DNA of 26,570 nucleotides from a virus: IMG/VR virus record IMGVR_UViG_3300029319_000410, positions 1 to 26,570 of that record. One strand, written 5' to 3'. The notes below the pieces were generated by a model that saw nothing but the letters and a program-made list of their open reading frames with translations, was not told the origin of the DNA and searched no databases. Shown piece by piece: positions 8,600 through 17,858 of this stretch. The position numbers were made by a program, and so were the translations under genes. The stretch's first letter is position 1. Each line of letters begins with the position of its first letter.

Positions 8600-11500
8600 T
8601 ACAACGCTCCTTTACTATTATTAGTTTTCTTAGGAACTTTTATAAATGAGTCTCTTCTCATAGGTTGACCTTTTCCAAGTTTTTTTACTTTATAATCACC
8701 GATTAACAATCCTTTATTTGAATTTCCACTTGTGTCTAAAATAGAATTACCACTTAAATTACCAGTATTTAGTTCTAATTTACAATTTTGTTTTAAATCA
8801 TTATCCAGATTATCACTTATAAATATCTGTCCGACTGAACTTTCCAAAGGAAATTTATTTGTTTCACCATCCCAAAATGAAAAATCATTATAAAAATTTT
8901 CTATATTTGTTACAACACCTGAAGGTATATCATCTACGGTAGAAAATGCATTTACATAATTTGGATAAGTGTATTCAGTTGGAAACTCAACTTCACCAAT
9001 TAAATAAAGTATTAATGAACTTACATCTGGTCTACGAAAGAAATTATTCCATCTACTAGCATCAACAGAATCAATAATTGGTGTTGAACTACCTTGAGAT
9101 ACATTAAATTGTTCAAAGTATTCTGGAAATGGTAAAGTTGCTAAAAAATTCGGGTCAAACTCATTATCATAACCAAGTGATTGTGCTACATCAATATCAC
9201 TAAAAAAATTAATGTTTGTATCATATATAGTTTCTGATGTTCCATCTAAAGAAATATTTAATAACGTGTTAATATCATATACACCAGTGTTAAAATATCT
9301 AATTTGCTCTAAATCCATTGTTTCTATATTGACACCTAATTCATCATTTTCTAAATCATTAATTAAAAACTTTTCATCAATGATATCAAATTTTCCTATT
9401 TTACCACCACTTAAAGTATTACGTACACTTTTTTTATATTTTGAATTTTCAGAAACTCCGCCAATCATAACCGTTGTAAAAGGCCATGGTATTGTTGTGT
9501 AATCAGCTCCACCCACATCGGAAAAATCAGGATATTCACTTGGTGGAATATCTAAATAAAATCTTGACGTACAAAGTTTCCATCTACCAATTTCAAATTC
9601 AGGTGAGACTAATTGTTGAAAATCATTAAGAAACTCATAAGGTAAAGCTTCAAAAGAGCTAAACATAATGAATTTAACATTTTTAATTCCTGGTGTTGTA
9701 TATACATTACTCAGACCCTTACCATATTCATATTCCGGTATATTAATAAAACTGGAAGGTAATCTATATTCTTGATTTCCAGCTTTTGGTATTTGGTTTT
9801 CTGGATTTAAATCAGATGTATCAACAGAAAAATAAATTTGTAATTGTTGTTCAACAGTAAAACCACCGTCATCAAAAGGACCACCGCCGGTAAAAAGATT
9901 TAGTTGAGCTTGTGTGACAGGTCCGTCTACCTCCATAGGTAAGTTAAATTCATTTTCTTCTAAATAATCAGCGATATCATTTCTTCCAGATGCTCTCCAT
10001 TCATAAATGTCTTGGTCATCAATTTTACCAAAAAATTTAATGTTATAATAAAAAGTATTTCCAAATTGCATACCTGTATCATATTCCACTATATTTCTAT
10101 CACTATCAATATTAAATTCCTCTATAAATTCTGGAAACTCAGAATAAAATTCTAAAGTATTTTCAACCTGTATTTCGTTAGGAGAAAATTCTTCAAACAT
10201 TCTTATTTTTTTTAATTTGTAAAGATTTTGATTTATTTTTTCTAAATATTCAAAATCATTTTCTGGTTTTGAATTTAACCAATCATCAATAGTTAAAAAT
10301 TTTTCATCTTCATCATTCCAATCAATTACAAAATAATAAAAATATTGCGTACCAGAATCCAATAAAGGTGTTTGTGAGTATTTTTGTAATTCAGAACCAT
10401 CAAAATTTACACCCTTAACTTCAAACGTAACATTTAAAGGTGATGATGCTTTTAAAATTGAATCAAAATCATAATTATAACTTTGTAAATCAATATAATT
10501 TTCAGCAAGTCTATCATTTTGACTAAATCCAAATGTTGTTAATGGAAAAAAATCAGGATGTCTACTTAGTGCATTTGTTCCAAACTCTAAATTTCCGACA
10601 TCCATAGTATCATCACCACCAGATAGCTGATTATTATCAAGTTGTGCTTTTGGGTTTACTAATGATAACCACTCAACACTATTAAATGAATTTGCATTTA
10701 ATGAAACTCTTGGTAAAACTTGTTTTACAGCGTCTTCATAATCACCTACGTCAGAGAACAAATTTTCTACACCAGCTTGTGAGTTAATTTGTAAACTTAA
10801 CGAAGTAACCCTCCATGCAGCTTTACGAGCTCCACCACCACCCTCACCAGTTCTAGTAGCAGTTGCAGATGTAAAATTGTTTTGATAAGTTAAACCAAAA
10901 AAATTATTTCCAGATTTTTGAAACAATTCCTCATTACTTATTTTAAAAATATCATATCTTCGTCTTCTTTCGTCTGTTTTTACTGGCCAAGCTACTTTTT
11001 TATGTCCTCTCATCCAAACAATAATAAAAATCGGATTGTATTGTGATTCATTGAATAAACTTGTTTGTAAACCAGATGTTTCTAAATTACTAAGTTTAAA
11101 AGCATCTAATTCACCATCTGAATTAAAATCTAAGGTTTGACCTTCAAAATCACCTAATTGAACTTGGGGTGAGTCCGCACCAAAATTACTTACTATTTCA
11201 CTGCCCTCAACATTATCAATATTTCCAATATCAGTACCTTCACCTCTAGTACCAAAGCCTTGTGAGTAAAATTTCCACTCATCATGTTCGTTTAATTTAT
11301 TTTTTATAGTTGTATAACCATCTCTTGTTGGGTCACCACCATAAGCTTCTTGTGAAAATATCCATGCAGCTACGTGATTATTTTTTACCGTCCCATCAAC
11401 ACCTGTATTTGAAATATATAAATTTTCTATTTTAATAAATGATTCTGCTTCGTATTTTAGATTTCTTTCAATAATCTTTTCATTAATATCATCCCCAACA

Positions 11501-11658
11501 CTTCGTGTAAAAAGGTCTTTTTTTTGAAATTTATCATTATTTTTAGGTAAACCAGTTGAATCAACATACAATTGATTAGTGTCATTTTCATCAAAATTAT
11601 ATTGACTTCTATCTCCTATGTTTGGTCTATTGACTAATATTTTTTTTATTTCAGCCAT
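8599..11658 (-). CDS. Large baseplate-associated protein, 1019 aa, paralogue of the 1500-aa neighbour
   Basis: No named family is recognised. The C-terminal third is related to that of the upstream 1500-aa protein. Shared blocks in the same order are I-G-G-V-S-E-x-S-x-Y-K-K, a short I-x-Y-F-N-T strand, L-P-F-P (842-845), R-P-D (876-878), Y-T-Y-P-x-Y (P899), D-I-P-S-G, and a basic tail with S-G-N-x-N-x-G-x-x-I-G-D-x-K (about 977-989) ending G-A-L. An N-terminal segment A-A-W-I-F-S-Q-E-A-Y (near 97-106) may also match A-T-W-L-I-T-N-E-A-Y of the paralogue. A calcium-type loop D177-F-N-S-D-G-E-L-D is present; the loop found between L-P-F-P and R-P-D in the paralogue is lost. The start is TAATG-coupled to the upstream stop, with GGAG. 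Its length is close to that of T4 gp7 (1032 aa) and a wedge role is possible, but no gp7 similarity is evident. Confidence 0.8.
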   Translation of the reverse strand: MAEIKKILVNRPNIGDRSQYNFDENDTNQLYVDSTGLPKNNDKFQKKDLFTRSVGDDINEKIIERNLKYEAESFIKIENLYISNTGVDGTVKNNHVAAWIFSQEAYGGDPTRDGYTTIKNKLNEHDEWKFYSQGFGTRGEGTDIGNIDNVEGSEIVSNFGADSPQVQLGDFEGQTLDFNSDGELDAFKLSNLETSGLQTSLFNESQYNPIFIIVWMRGHKKVAWPVKTDERRRRYDIFKISNEELFQKSGNNFFGLTYQNNFTSATATRTGEGGGGARKAAWRVTSLSLQINSQAGVENLFSDVGDYEDAVKQVLPRVSLNANSFNSVEWLSLVNPKAQLDNNQLSGGDDTMDVGNLEFGTNALSRHPDFFPLTTFGFSQNDRLAENYIDLQSYNYDFDSILKASSPLNVTFEVKGVNFDGSELQKYSQTPLLDSGTQYFYYFVIDWNDEDEKFLTIDDWLNSKPENDFEYLEKINQNLYKLKKIRMFEEFSPNEIQVENTLEFYSEFPEFIEEFNIDSDRNIVEYDTGMQFGNTFYYNIKFFGKIDDQDIYEWRASGRNDIADYLEENEFNLPMEVDGPVTQAQLNLFTGGGPFDDGGFTVEQQLQIYFSVDTSDLNPENQIPKAGNQEYRLPSSFINIPEYEYGKGLSNVYTTPGIKNVKFIMFSSFEALPYEFLNDFQQLVSPEFEIGRWKLCTSRFYLDIPPSEYPDFSDVGGADYTTIPWPFTTVMIGGVSENSKYKKSVRNTLSGGKIGKFDIIDEKFLINDLENDELGVNIETMDLEQIRYFNTGVYDINTLLNISLDGTSETIYDTNINFFSDIDVAQSLGYDNEFDPNFLATLPFPEYFEQFNVSQGSSTPIIDSVDASRWNNFFRRPDVSSLILYLIGEVEFPTEYTYPNYVNAFSTVDDIPSGVVTNIENFYNDFSFWDGETNKFPLESSVGQIFISDNLDNDLKQNCKLELNTGNLSGNSILDTSGNSNKGLLIGDYKVKKLGKGQPMRRDSFIKVPKKTNNSKGAL

Positions 11659-14600
11659 TAAAACGCTCCATTTACTCTTGAAGTTTTAAAAATATTTTTT
11701 ATTTTACTTTTTTGTACTCGAAGTGTTTGTTTTTCAAATTTTGATTTGAAATCTCCTATTGATATACCATAATTTTTATTTCCACTATTGTCATCAAAAA
11801 CCTCAACATCAATTTTTTGATTTATAATATTGAATAATAAATTTTCATTTTGTTCCATTTCATTTGTTATGTCACCTTGTAATGGGAATGGTATTTTAAA
11901 AACATTATTGATTCTTGGATAACCACTTACAATATCTCCATCTGTATTAGTCTTGATTTCTACAAATCTGCCATCAGCACCATGTTTTGGTAATACAGGA
12001 TAGTAATAATCATTAACTGTAACATATGCAGTTTCTTCATCTTTTAAAAAGTTTTGTTCCGAAAAAGTATCTATATTAGGGGGAGTGGTATAATCAGTCC
12101 AAAGAAGACGGAAGTTTTCAGAAGGTTGTTCCAAGCCATTACCAGTTGGTATATCACTTAAACTACTCCACTCCAAAGCATAGTCTGGATAAGTATAATT
12201 TTCTGTATCTAGTTGATTCCCATTACCTAAATCATTAATAAGTTTTCTTATGTCAGGTCTTCCCCAGTTATCCCACATATCTTTATCAAAGGCAGTGTAA
12301 TTACCATCACCATTTAAATCAAATTCTTCTTTAAATTTAGGAAATGGTAAACCTGATTGAATTAATTGAAAGGGTAATCCCTCTCTTCTAAATATAGAAT
12401 AATCATTTGGAATAATATTTTTCCAATATCTTTTATTATCAGGATTACCAATTTGTTCTAAATCATCATTTTCAAATCCAAACATTTCCCAAATTGATTT
12501 TGGTGTATTATAATATTTTATACTTGTCAAATCACAATCACCAATTCCTTTTCCTAATTCTTCTCTAATCGGTGATATACCTTTATATATTAATGCTAAA
12601 GGAGGTAGTAAATCCCAAACCATAGAATCAACATTTAATTGAAATGTATATTCTTTTCCTGTTTCAAGTCCATCGTCTAATAAGTTACCACCCCAATCTT
12701 GATTTTGATTTAAAGCTGCAGCAACACCATCACTTCTATCAATCCTTATAATTTCATCAGGCATGGTTTCTGAACTTATTGCTAAATCAGGACCTGGCCA
12801 AGTTTTGGTTTCATTATTACCAAGATTGTATTCCGTTAAATATCGTGGTATCATGTAAGATGGTAATACTTCTAAATTAGCTTGATTTTGATTTTCCATT
12901 TTTAAAAGGGCTAATTCTGTTTTTAATTTGTCACTTTTATTTTTATATTCAATACTTATTTTTTCATTATCTAAAAATCCTAGTTGTCTTTTTATTGTTT
13001 TATAATATGAACTTTGTTCTGATATACCACCTATGATTGGAGTAGTGTTTTTAAAAGGTAAAAAAGAATAACCATCACTTCCAAAATATAAAAAGTCCTC
13101 ATCTAATCCTTCATTTATATTTATTCTAAGTTTAAATTTTTGATTATGTACGACACCTAAAATGTTGCCTTCTTCATCAGTTTTTATTCGTAATGCTGTT
13201 CCCGTAATTTCAAAAATACCATGATTTTCATACGTATGATAAAGTGCTGTATTTTCATCAATTTTTTCAGGTGTTGAGGTAAATTCATTTGCAGAACCAT
13301 CACCCCAATTAATATCATATATATAAAACCTACCTAATCTAAAATCTTGATAAATTGGTGTTCTTTCTATGTTAAAAAATTCATTAGTTGGATATTGTGG
13401 ATAAAAATAAAATTGTACCTCCAAAGGTGCAGTTGAATCTTTGTATTCATTTGGTTGTAATTCTTTATCATAATATTTTGTTAAATCAGCTATACCATAA
13501 TTACCAACAGATATTTTTTTTCTAACATCACAATCTAATTTGAATTTATGAGATTCAAAACACTCAATGTTATCAATCAATACTCTACCTTGAAAATTGT
13601 TTCCAGCTTGTAAAAATAAAAACATATTACCAAGCCCATCAGTAGGGAATTGTGACGCATTACTAACGTATTGGTCAATACCATTAATACCATCTTCAGT
13701 TGAAATAGGACTACGATACAATCTACCAATAATGAAACAATGTGTATTTATTGGTGCAAAGGTTCTGAATCTATCATAACCGGCATTATTATCATAAGTC
13801 CACCTCTCGCCATTCCAATACGCTACAACCACATCTGGATATGTATAATCTACGTCTGAGTTAGTACTCATCGGTAATAGAAAATGAGTATCTGTATGTG
13901 AACTATAATTGTTACAACCAACATACATTAAATAAGCCTCAAGAACCGTTCCATCATTTTGAACACCAGTGGATGTATTTACACCACTTCCTGCTTCATC
14001 ACCCAATTTACTCGCTACACTCATATAATCATCTGTTCCAAAATCACCATGTTTTACAGTCACTCGCTTCTGAATTTCAACATAACCATCTGAAGTTAGT
14101 AGAGTGGTAGTTTGGTGTGGTGAAATCAAAGTAAAGTTTATTTGTGCTGTGTCTTTATCTTGATATCCTGGCACTTTAAAATAAATTTCTCCGGCATTTT
14201 CCTTTGGTACACCTGCGTCTTCTGTATCTTGACCACCACCTTTAGCAATATGATTTAACATAATTTCAACAGGCCCATTATTATCTGCATCATCAAATCG
14301 ACCTCCATACGGAACACCATAAATTAAACCTCTATTGTTGTGGTCATTTTTTAGATTAAAGTCAAATTCAAATGTTTCCCATTGATTGATTTTTTTATTT
14401 TGAAATCTTGTCATACCTCCTAAATCAGCTTGTTTTTTTTGTTCAAAATTTGCACCATTAAAATATCTTGTTGAATTAAAACTACCCGGTGCTCTAAATT
14501 TACAATCCTCCCCTAAATTAGATGGTATTGAAAATGTTCCTGCTTTTGGTGTTTCTTCAAATTGAGTTGATAAAATACCAACTTCAACTGTTGGTGCAAA

Positions 14601-16160
14601 TCCTAAGTTTTCATCTAATGGGTTTGAAAAATTAAAATCGGAATTAGAATTATCTGGTGGGAAAACAGATGTTGTTTTCATTTTAAATCTTATTTTTAAA
14701 GAACTGTAAGGATTTATTGGTGTATCATTAAATTTATCATAAATTTTTTGAACTTGATTTAATACTCTGTATTGATTATCCGTTATTACATCATTAGCAC
14801 TATAAGAATCATCAATGATTTCACCATCATTTTGAAATTGTGATTTAATTAAGTAATTGAATGGCCATTTTCTAAAACCATCCACATCAACATTTCTTAG
14901 AAAATCAAAAACTTTTGTATTGTTCCATATATAATAATTTTGAAAACATAAACATCTTTGATTTGAATAAGCTTCATTTGTTATCAACCAAGTAGCTATA
15001 GTTGGAACCGCGTTACCTCCTTGTGAATCTTCATATCTTAATCTAAATTGGTCTCTTAAAGTTGGTATATTATCATAGTTTTCTATGTCTATTTGATTTA
15101 CTCCTTGAAAGTATTCTTTAAAACCAGAAAAACTACCACTGGTTTGAAAATCAACACCTGACCAATAATCCATACCAGCTGAACCACTTTGTTCCAATGA
15201 CATTGGCACGTATGAATATCTTCCTCCGTAACCTTGAAATCCTTGAAAGTCAGGAAAGTCATAAAATTGTAATAAATCATCATCAGTAATATCACGTAAA
15301 GATAAAAATCTCCATTCTCCCTCTGGTTTGACAACTATGGGAATATCATTACCTTCGTCATTAACTTCCTCTATGTAACTTCTTTCTATGAATTTACAAT
15401 CCCCATTTTTTACTAAATTTTCTTTTGTTATAGGTAAAAATGGAGAAGATAAAATACTTGGAAAATTATCTGCTGCTAGGTTCTCTTCATCAAAAGTAAA
15501 CATACCTAATTCAATCCTACCATCTTGATTTGAATCTTGTAAACCTTGATTTGTATTTAGAAAAGAAGACGTTTGAACATTTAAACCACTAAATGAGTCA
15601 AAAGGTTTTATAATTGTTTGTTCAATTGTTACACCATCTACACCAAATCCTGGTGAAACTGATTCCGAAACAAATCCGTCATCTAATGTGTATTCAATCA
15701 CATCATAAGGAACTACTGTGTCTCCTGCTGGAATATCTTCAGTTTCTTCAAATTCAATACTGTCAAGAGAATTATGAATTTGTACAAAACTATCAACACT
15801 ATGATTTGTTACAGGTGACCCACCAAAACCTCTTTCTACTTTTATTCTCATTAGTGGCAAATAAGTAAAAATATTAGTACTAAATCCTGTCTGGTCATCA
15901 TGGACCAATATTCTCATCACTTCACTATTTATTTTTAAATAGTAGTCTACAAAAGTTCCATTTGTTTCAAATTGCTGTTGTGCCAGATTTACATTAGTTT
16001 CTGTTGTGAATAAAGTAGTATCTAGAAAAGTTTGTGGAACAGTCTCTGGTAAATACGTGTCCCTAAAAGAACTATAATCATTTTGCCATGAACCTAAAAG
16101 GAATGTATCCATGGTATTATTTAAATTCCGTGTTAATTGCGTTGTTCCAATAAAAGCCAT
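11658..16160 (-). CDS. Giant baseplate-associated protein, 1500 aa, with PKD-like and EF-loop motifs
   Basis: The N-terminal region has V-E-R-G-F-G-G followed by H120, like the E-R-G-x-x-G-T...H strand-turn common in phage fibre and baseplate proteins. A calcium-type loop D209-S-N-Q-D-G-R-I-E follows. The middle looks like a set of beta-sandwich domains. A PKD-like domain lies at about 905-1005, with W952-G-D-G-S and, 25 residues on, Y-E-N-H-G. The C-terminal third, shared with the 1019-aa protein, includes L-P-F-P (1271-1274), a canonical 12-residue EF-hand/dockerin-type loop D1281-L-N-G-D-G-N-Y-T-A-F-D1292, R-P-D (1301-1303), Y-T-Y-P-D-Y and D-I-P-T-G, ending G-A-F. The gene begins 40 nt after the 551-aa gene with an AGAGATAG ribosome site. 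It probably builds the wedge periphery or fibres; this is inferred from position after gp6 and the domains. Confidence 0.8.
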   Translation of the reverse strand: MAFIGTTQLTRNLNNTMDTFLLGSWQNDYSSFRDTYLPETVPQTFLDTTLFTTETNVNLAQQQFETNGTFVDYYLKINSEVMRILVHDDQTGFSTNIFTYLPLMRIKVERGFGGSPVTNHSVDSFVQIHNSLDSIEFEETEDIPAGDTVVPYDVIEYTLDDGFVSESVSPGFGVDGVTIEQTIIKPFDSFSGLNVQTSSFLNTNQGLQDSNQDGRIELGMFTFDEENLAADNFPSILSSPFLPITKENLVKNGDCKFIERSYIEEVNDEGNDIPIVVKPEGEWRFLSLRDITDDDLLQFYDFPDFQGFQGYGGRYSYVPMSLEQSGSAGMDYWSGVDFQTSGSFSGFKEYFQGVNQIDIENYDNIPTLRDQFRLRYEDSQGGNAVPTIATWLITNEAYSNQRCLCFQNYYIWNNTKVFDFLRNVDVDGFRKWPFNYLIKSQFQNDGEIIDDSYSANDVITDNQYRVLNQVQKIYDKFNDTPINPYSSLKIRFKMKTTSVFPPDNSNSDFNFSNPLDENLGFAPTVEVGILSTQFEETPKAGTFSIPSNLGEDCKFRAPGSFNSTRYFNGANFEQKKQADLGGMTRFQNKKINQWETFEFDFNLKNDHNNRGLIYGVPYGGRFDDADNNGPVEIMLNHIAKGGGQDTEDAGVPKENAGEIYFKVPGYQDKDTAQINFTLISPHQTTTLLTSDGYVEIQKRVTVKHGDFGTDDYMSVASKLGDEAGSGVNTSTGVQNDGTVLEAYLMYVGCNNYSSHTDTHFLLPMSTNSDVDYTYPDVVVAYWNGERWTYDNNAGYDRFRTFAPINTHCFIIGRLYRSPISTEDGINGIDQYVSNASQFPTDGLGNMFLFLQAGNNFQGRVLIDNIECFESHKFKLDCDVRKKISVGNYGIADLTKYYDKELQPNEYKDSTAPLEVQFYFYPQYPTNEFFNIERTPIYQDFRLGRFYIYDINWGDGSANEFTSTPEKIDENTALYHTYENHGIFEITGTALRIKTDEEGNILGVVHNQKFKLRININEGLDEDFLYFGSDGYSFLPFKNTTPIIGGISEQSSYYKTIKRQLGFLDNEKISIEYKNKSDKLKTELALLKMENQNQANLEVLPSYMIPRYLTEYNLGNNETKTWPGPDLAISSETMPDEIIRIDRSDGVAAALNQNQDWGGNLLDDGLETGKEYTFQLNVDSMVWDLLPPLALIYKGISPIREELGKGIGDCDLTSIKYYNTPKSIWEMFGFENDDLEQIGNPDNKRYWKNIIPNDYSIFRREGLPFQLIQSGLPFPKFKEEFDLNGDGNYTAFDKDMWDNWGRPDIRKLINDLGNGNQLDTENYTYPDYALEWSSLSDIPTGNGLEQPSENFRLLWTDYTTPPNIDTFSEQNFLKDEETAYVTVNDYYYPVLPKHGADGRFVEIKTNTDGDIVSGYPRINNVFKIPFPLQGDITNEMEQNENLLFNIINQKIDVEVFDDNSGNKNYGISIGDFKSKFEKQTLRVQKSKIKNIFKTSRVNGAF

Positions 16161-16200
16161 TACACTATCTCTATGTATTTTTTAAATTTATTATTCATTA

Positions 16201-17856
16201 CTAAACTCTAAAACCACGAGCTCGTAGTAAGTCTGATTTAGATATTATTTCAACTTTACATCTATTTCCTAAACCTGAAAACGATGTGTAGGATTCACCA
16301 TCAGCTTGAACATGATTCAACCAATAATCTGGATTCGTATTATTAAAATCAGAATTTTCTTCATCAACATTTGGATTATAAGTTGCACATATGAAATACC
16401 ATTCATTAAAATCTTCAGGTATATTGGTATAGTTTAAAAGTTGAAATTCATCATTTGAAAAATAATTTCCATTATCATCTTTATTTAAATCTGGTGGGTT
16501 GTTTTTTATTTTTTCTATATCACCCATACCTAGTGCAGAATCTCTTAATCCTGTATCATTAGCAGTCGAGAACTCTCCATCCTCTCTAACTTGTAATCTA
16601 ACAAATCTTTCTGTATTTGTGTTTTGAAATAATCCTAAAGTGTTTTGATGATAACCACCTTCAATATAATTTCCAAAAGTTTCTATATTACCATTACCAT
16701 CATTATAAGTATCATCTTTATTTAATACAAAAGTTTCTAATCTGAATCCAAATGGATTTTCATCTCGTGTTGGATTTCCAAAATTGAACAATGTTCCGTT
16801 TGAAACTTTGTCTAAAAATCTTACCCACATTGTAATGGTAAAACCTGTTTGTAAATAAGTTGGATTGTTTGGGTCTAATCCTTCGATAAAATCTTGATTT
16901 GTATTACGGACAATGATTCCTTGATTTGGATTTCTGAATTGTAAATACCCACTTGATTGATTTTGATATATTGGTCTCTCATCCTCTAAACCAATGTCAT
17001 CCTCCAATATATCAGTTAAATAAGGTAAAATAGTATTATAAATATCTTCAATGGTTTTTGTAGAATTTGTATCGTTGGTTGTTGATTTTAATCTATGAAT
17101 AAACGAATCCTCTTCATCAATGTTTCCATCAGTATTTTCTTGTGCATAAACAATACTATTATTTTTACTATAATCAAGCGAACCAGTCCAAGTCCCATCT
17201 TGAGCTCTATCAACTCTACCATCAGTATCTAAATCAAATTCAGGTAAATTAGGTGGTAACAATGCTCCTAATTCTTGAAAAAATCTTGTAATTCTTGCTT
17301 GTCTAGTGTCACCAGTTGGTAGTAATTCAAATATATTTGTATCTAAATATTCTTCAGCTTTTTCAACATCTATACTAGCTTGTTGTTTTGATATTGAAAT
17401 GAATTGACTTACATTAGAAAAAAATCCATCTTGTACAAGAAATTCTGTGATGTCAAGTGGTGATGGTAAACCACCACCTGATATTTCAATTGATATTGTA
17501 TCATTAGCACCTGGATTAATTGATACTATTAAAGTGTTAAAATCTATTATTCCATTAGCATATTGTTGTAAAACAATTTCTGCATCACCATCATAAGCAT
17601 TTAAATCATCTGCATTAGCTTTAATGTCTTTTTGGAATAATGCTAAAACACCACTTCCTTGGCCTGATTGTAATTGTCCATTACGAATAAATTTTTGATT
17701 ATCTTCAACTATTGTTGTATTGACAAGTGGACTTTGAATTAATGCCTCGGCTACTCTATCCAATAAGCCCTCTAATTTATTAAGAGGTTGACCCTCAACA
17801 GTTTGTTCAAATTCAGGTGGTTGAAAATTTTCATTTTCTTCTGGTGTATAAGCCAT
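16201..17856 (-). CDS. LamG-domain baseplate/fibre protein, 551 aa
   Basis: The C-terminal half (about 290-520) reads as a LamG/concanavalin-like beta sandwich: F-T-I-T-M343-W-V-R-F, N-P-T-R-D, and W-Y-F-I-C-A-T-Y-N near the end. M-W-V and the P-T-R-D loop are 19 residues apart, the same spacing as in the first LamG domain of the 1897-aa protein, so the two are probably related copies. A calcium-type loop D208-L-D-T-D-G-R-V-D sits before it. A second acidic stretch near D456 (D-L-N-K-D-D-N-G-N) is less regular. The N-terminal 190 residues are partly helical and unrecognised. The gene starts 2 nt after the 373-aa stop, with AAGGAA upstream. LamG folds often bind glycans, so receptor binding is plausible but not shown. 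Confidence 0.8.
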   Translation of the reverse strand: MAYTPEENENFQPPEFEQTVEGQPLNKLEGLLDRVAEALIQSPLVNTTIVEDNQKFIRNGQLQSGQGSGVLALFQKDIKANADDLNAYDGDAEIVLQQYANGIIDFNTLIVSINPGANDTISIEISGGGLPSPLDITEFLVQDGFFSNVSQFISISKQQASIDVEKAEEYLDTNIFELLPTGDTRQARITRFFQELGALLPPNLPEFDLDTDGRVDRAQDGTWTGSLDYSKNNSIVYAQENTDGNIDEEDSFIHRLKSTTNDTNSTKTIEDIYNTILPYLTDILEDDIGLEDERPIYQNQSSGYLQFRNPNQGIIVRNTNQDFIEGLDPNNPTYLQTGFTITMWVRFLDKVSNGTLFNFGNPTRDENPFGFRLETFVLNKDDTYNDGNGNIETFGNYIEGGYHQNTLGLFQNTNTERFVRLQVREDGEFSTANDTGLRDSALGMGDIEKIKNNPPDLNKDDNGNYFSNDEFQLLNYTNIPEDFNEWYFICATYNPNVDEENSDFNNTNPDYWLNHVQADGESYTSFSGLGNRCKVEIISKSDLLRARGFRV

Positions 17857-17858
17857 AA

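Noticed and set aside
13898-15868. Plus-strand and alternate-frame open frames inside the 1500-aa gene
   Set aside because: They are low-complexity shadows (His/Leu/Gln-rich) of a long, well-supported gene and lack ribosome sites.
16161-16200. 40-nt gap before the 1500-aa gene containing TAATAAAT on the minus strand
   Set aside because: It resembles a late promoter only loosely and shares no long match with the 19-nt element, so it is not called.
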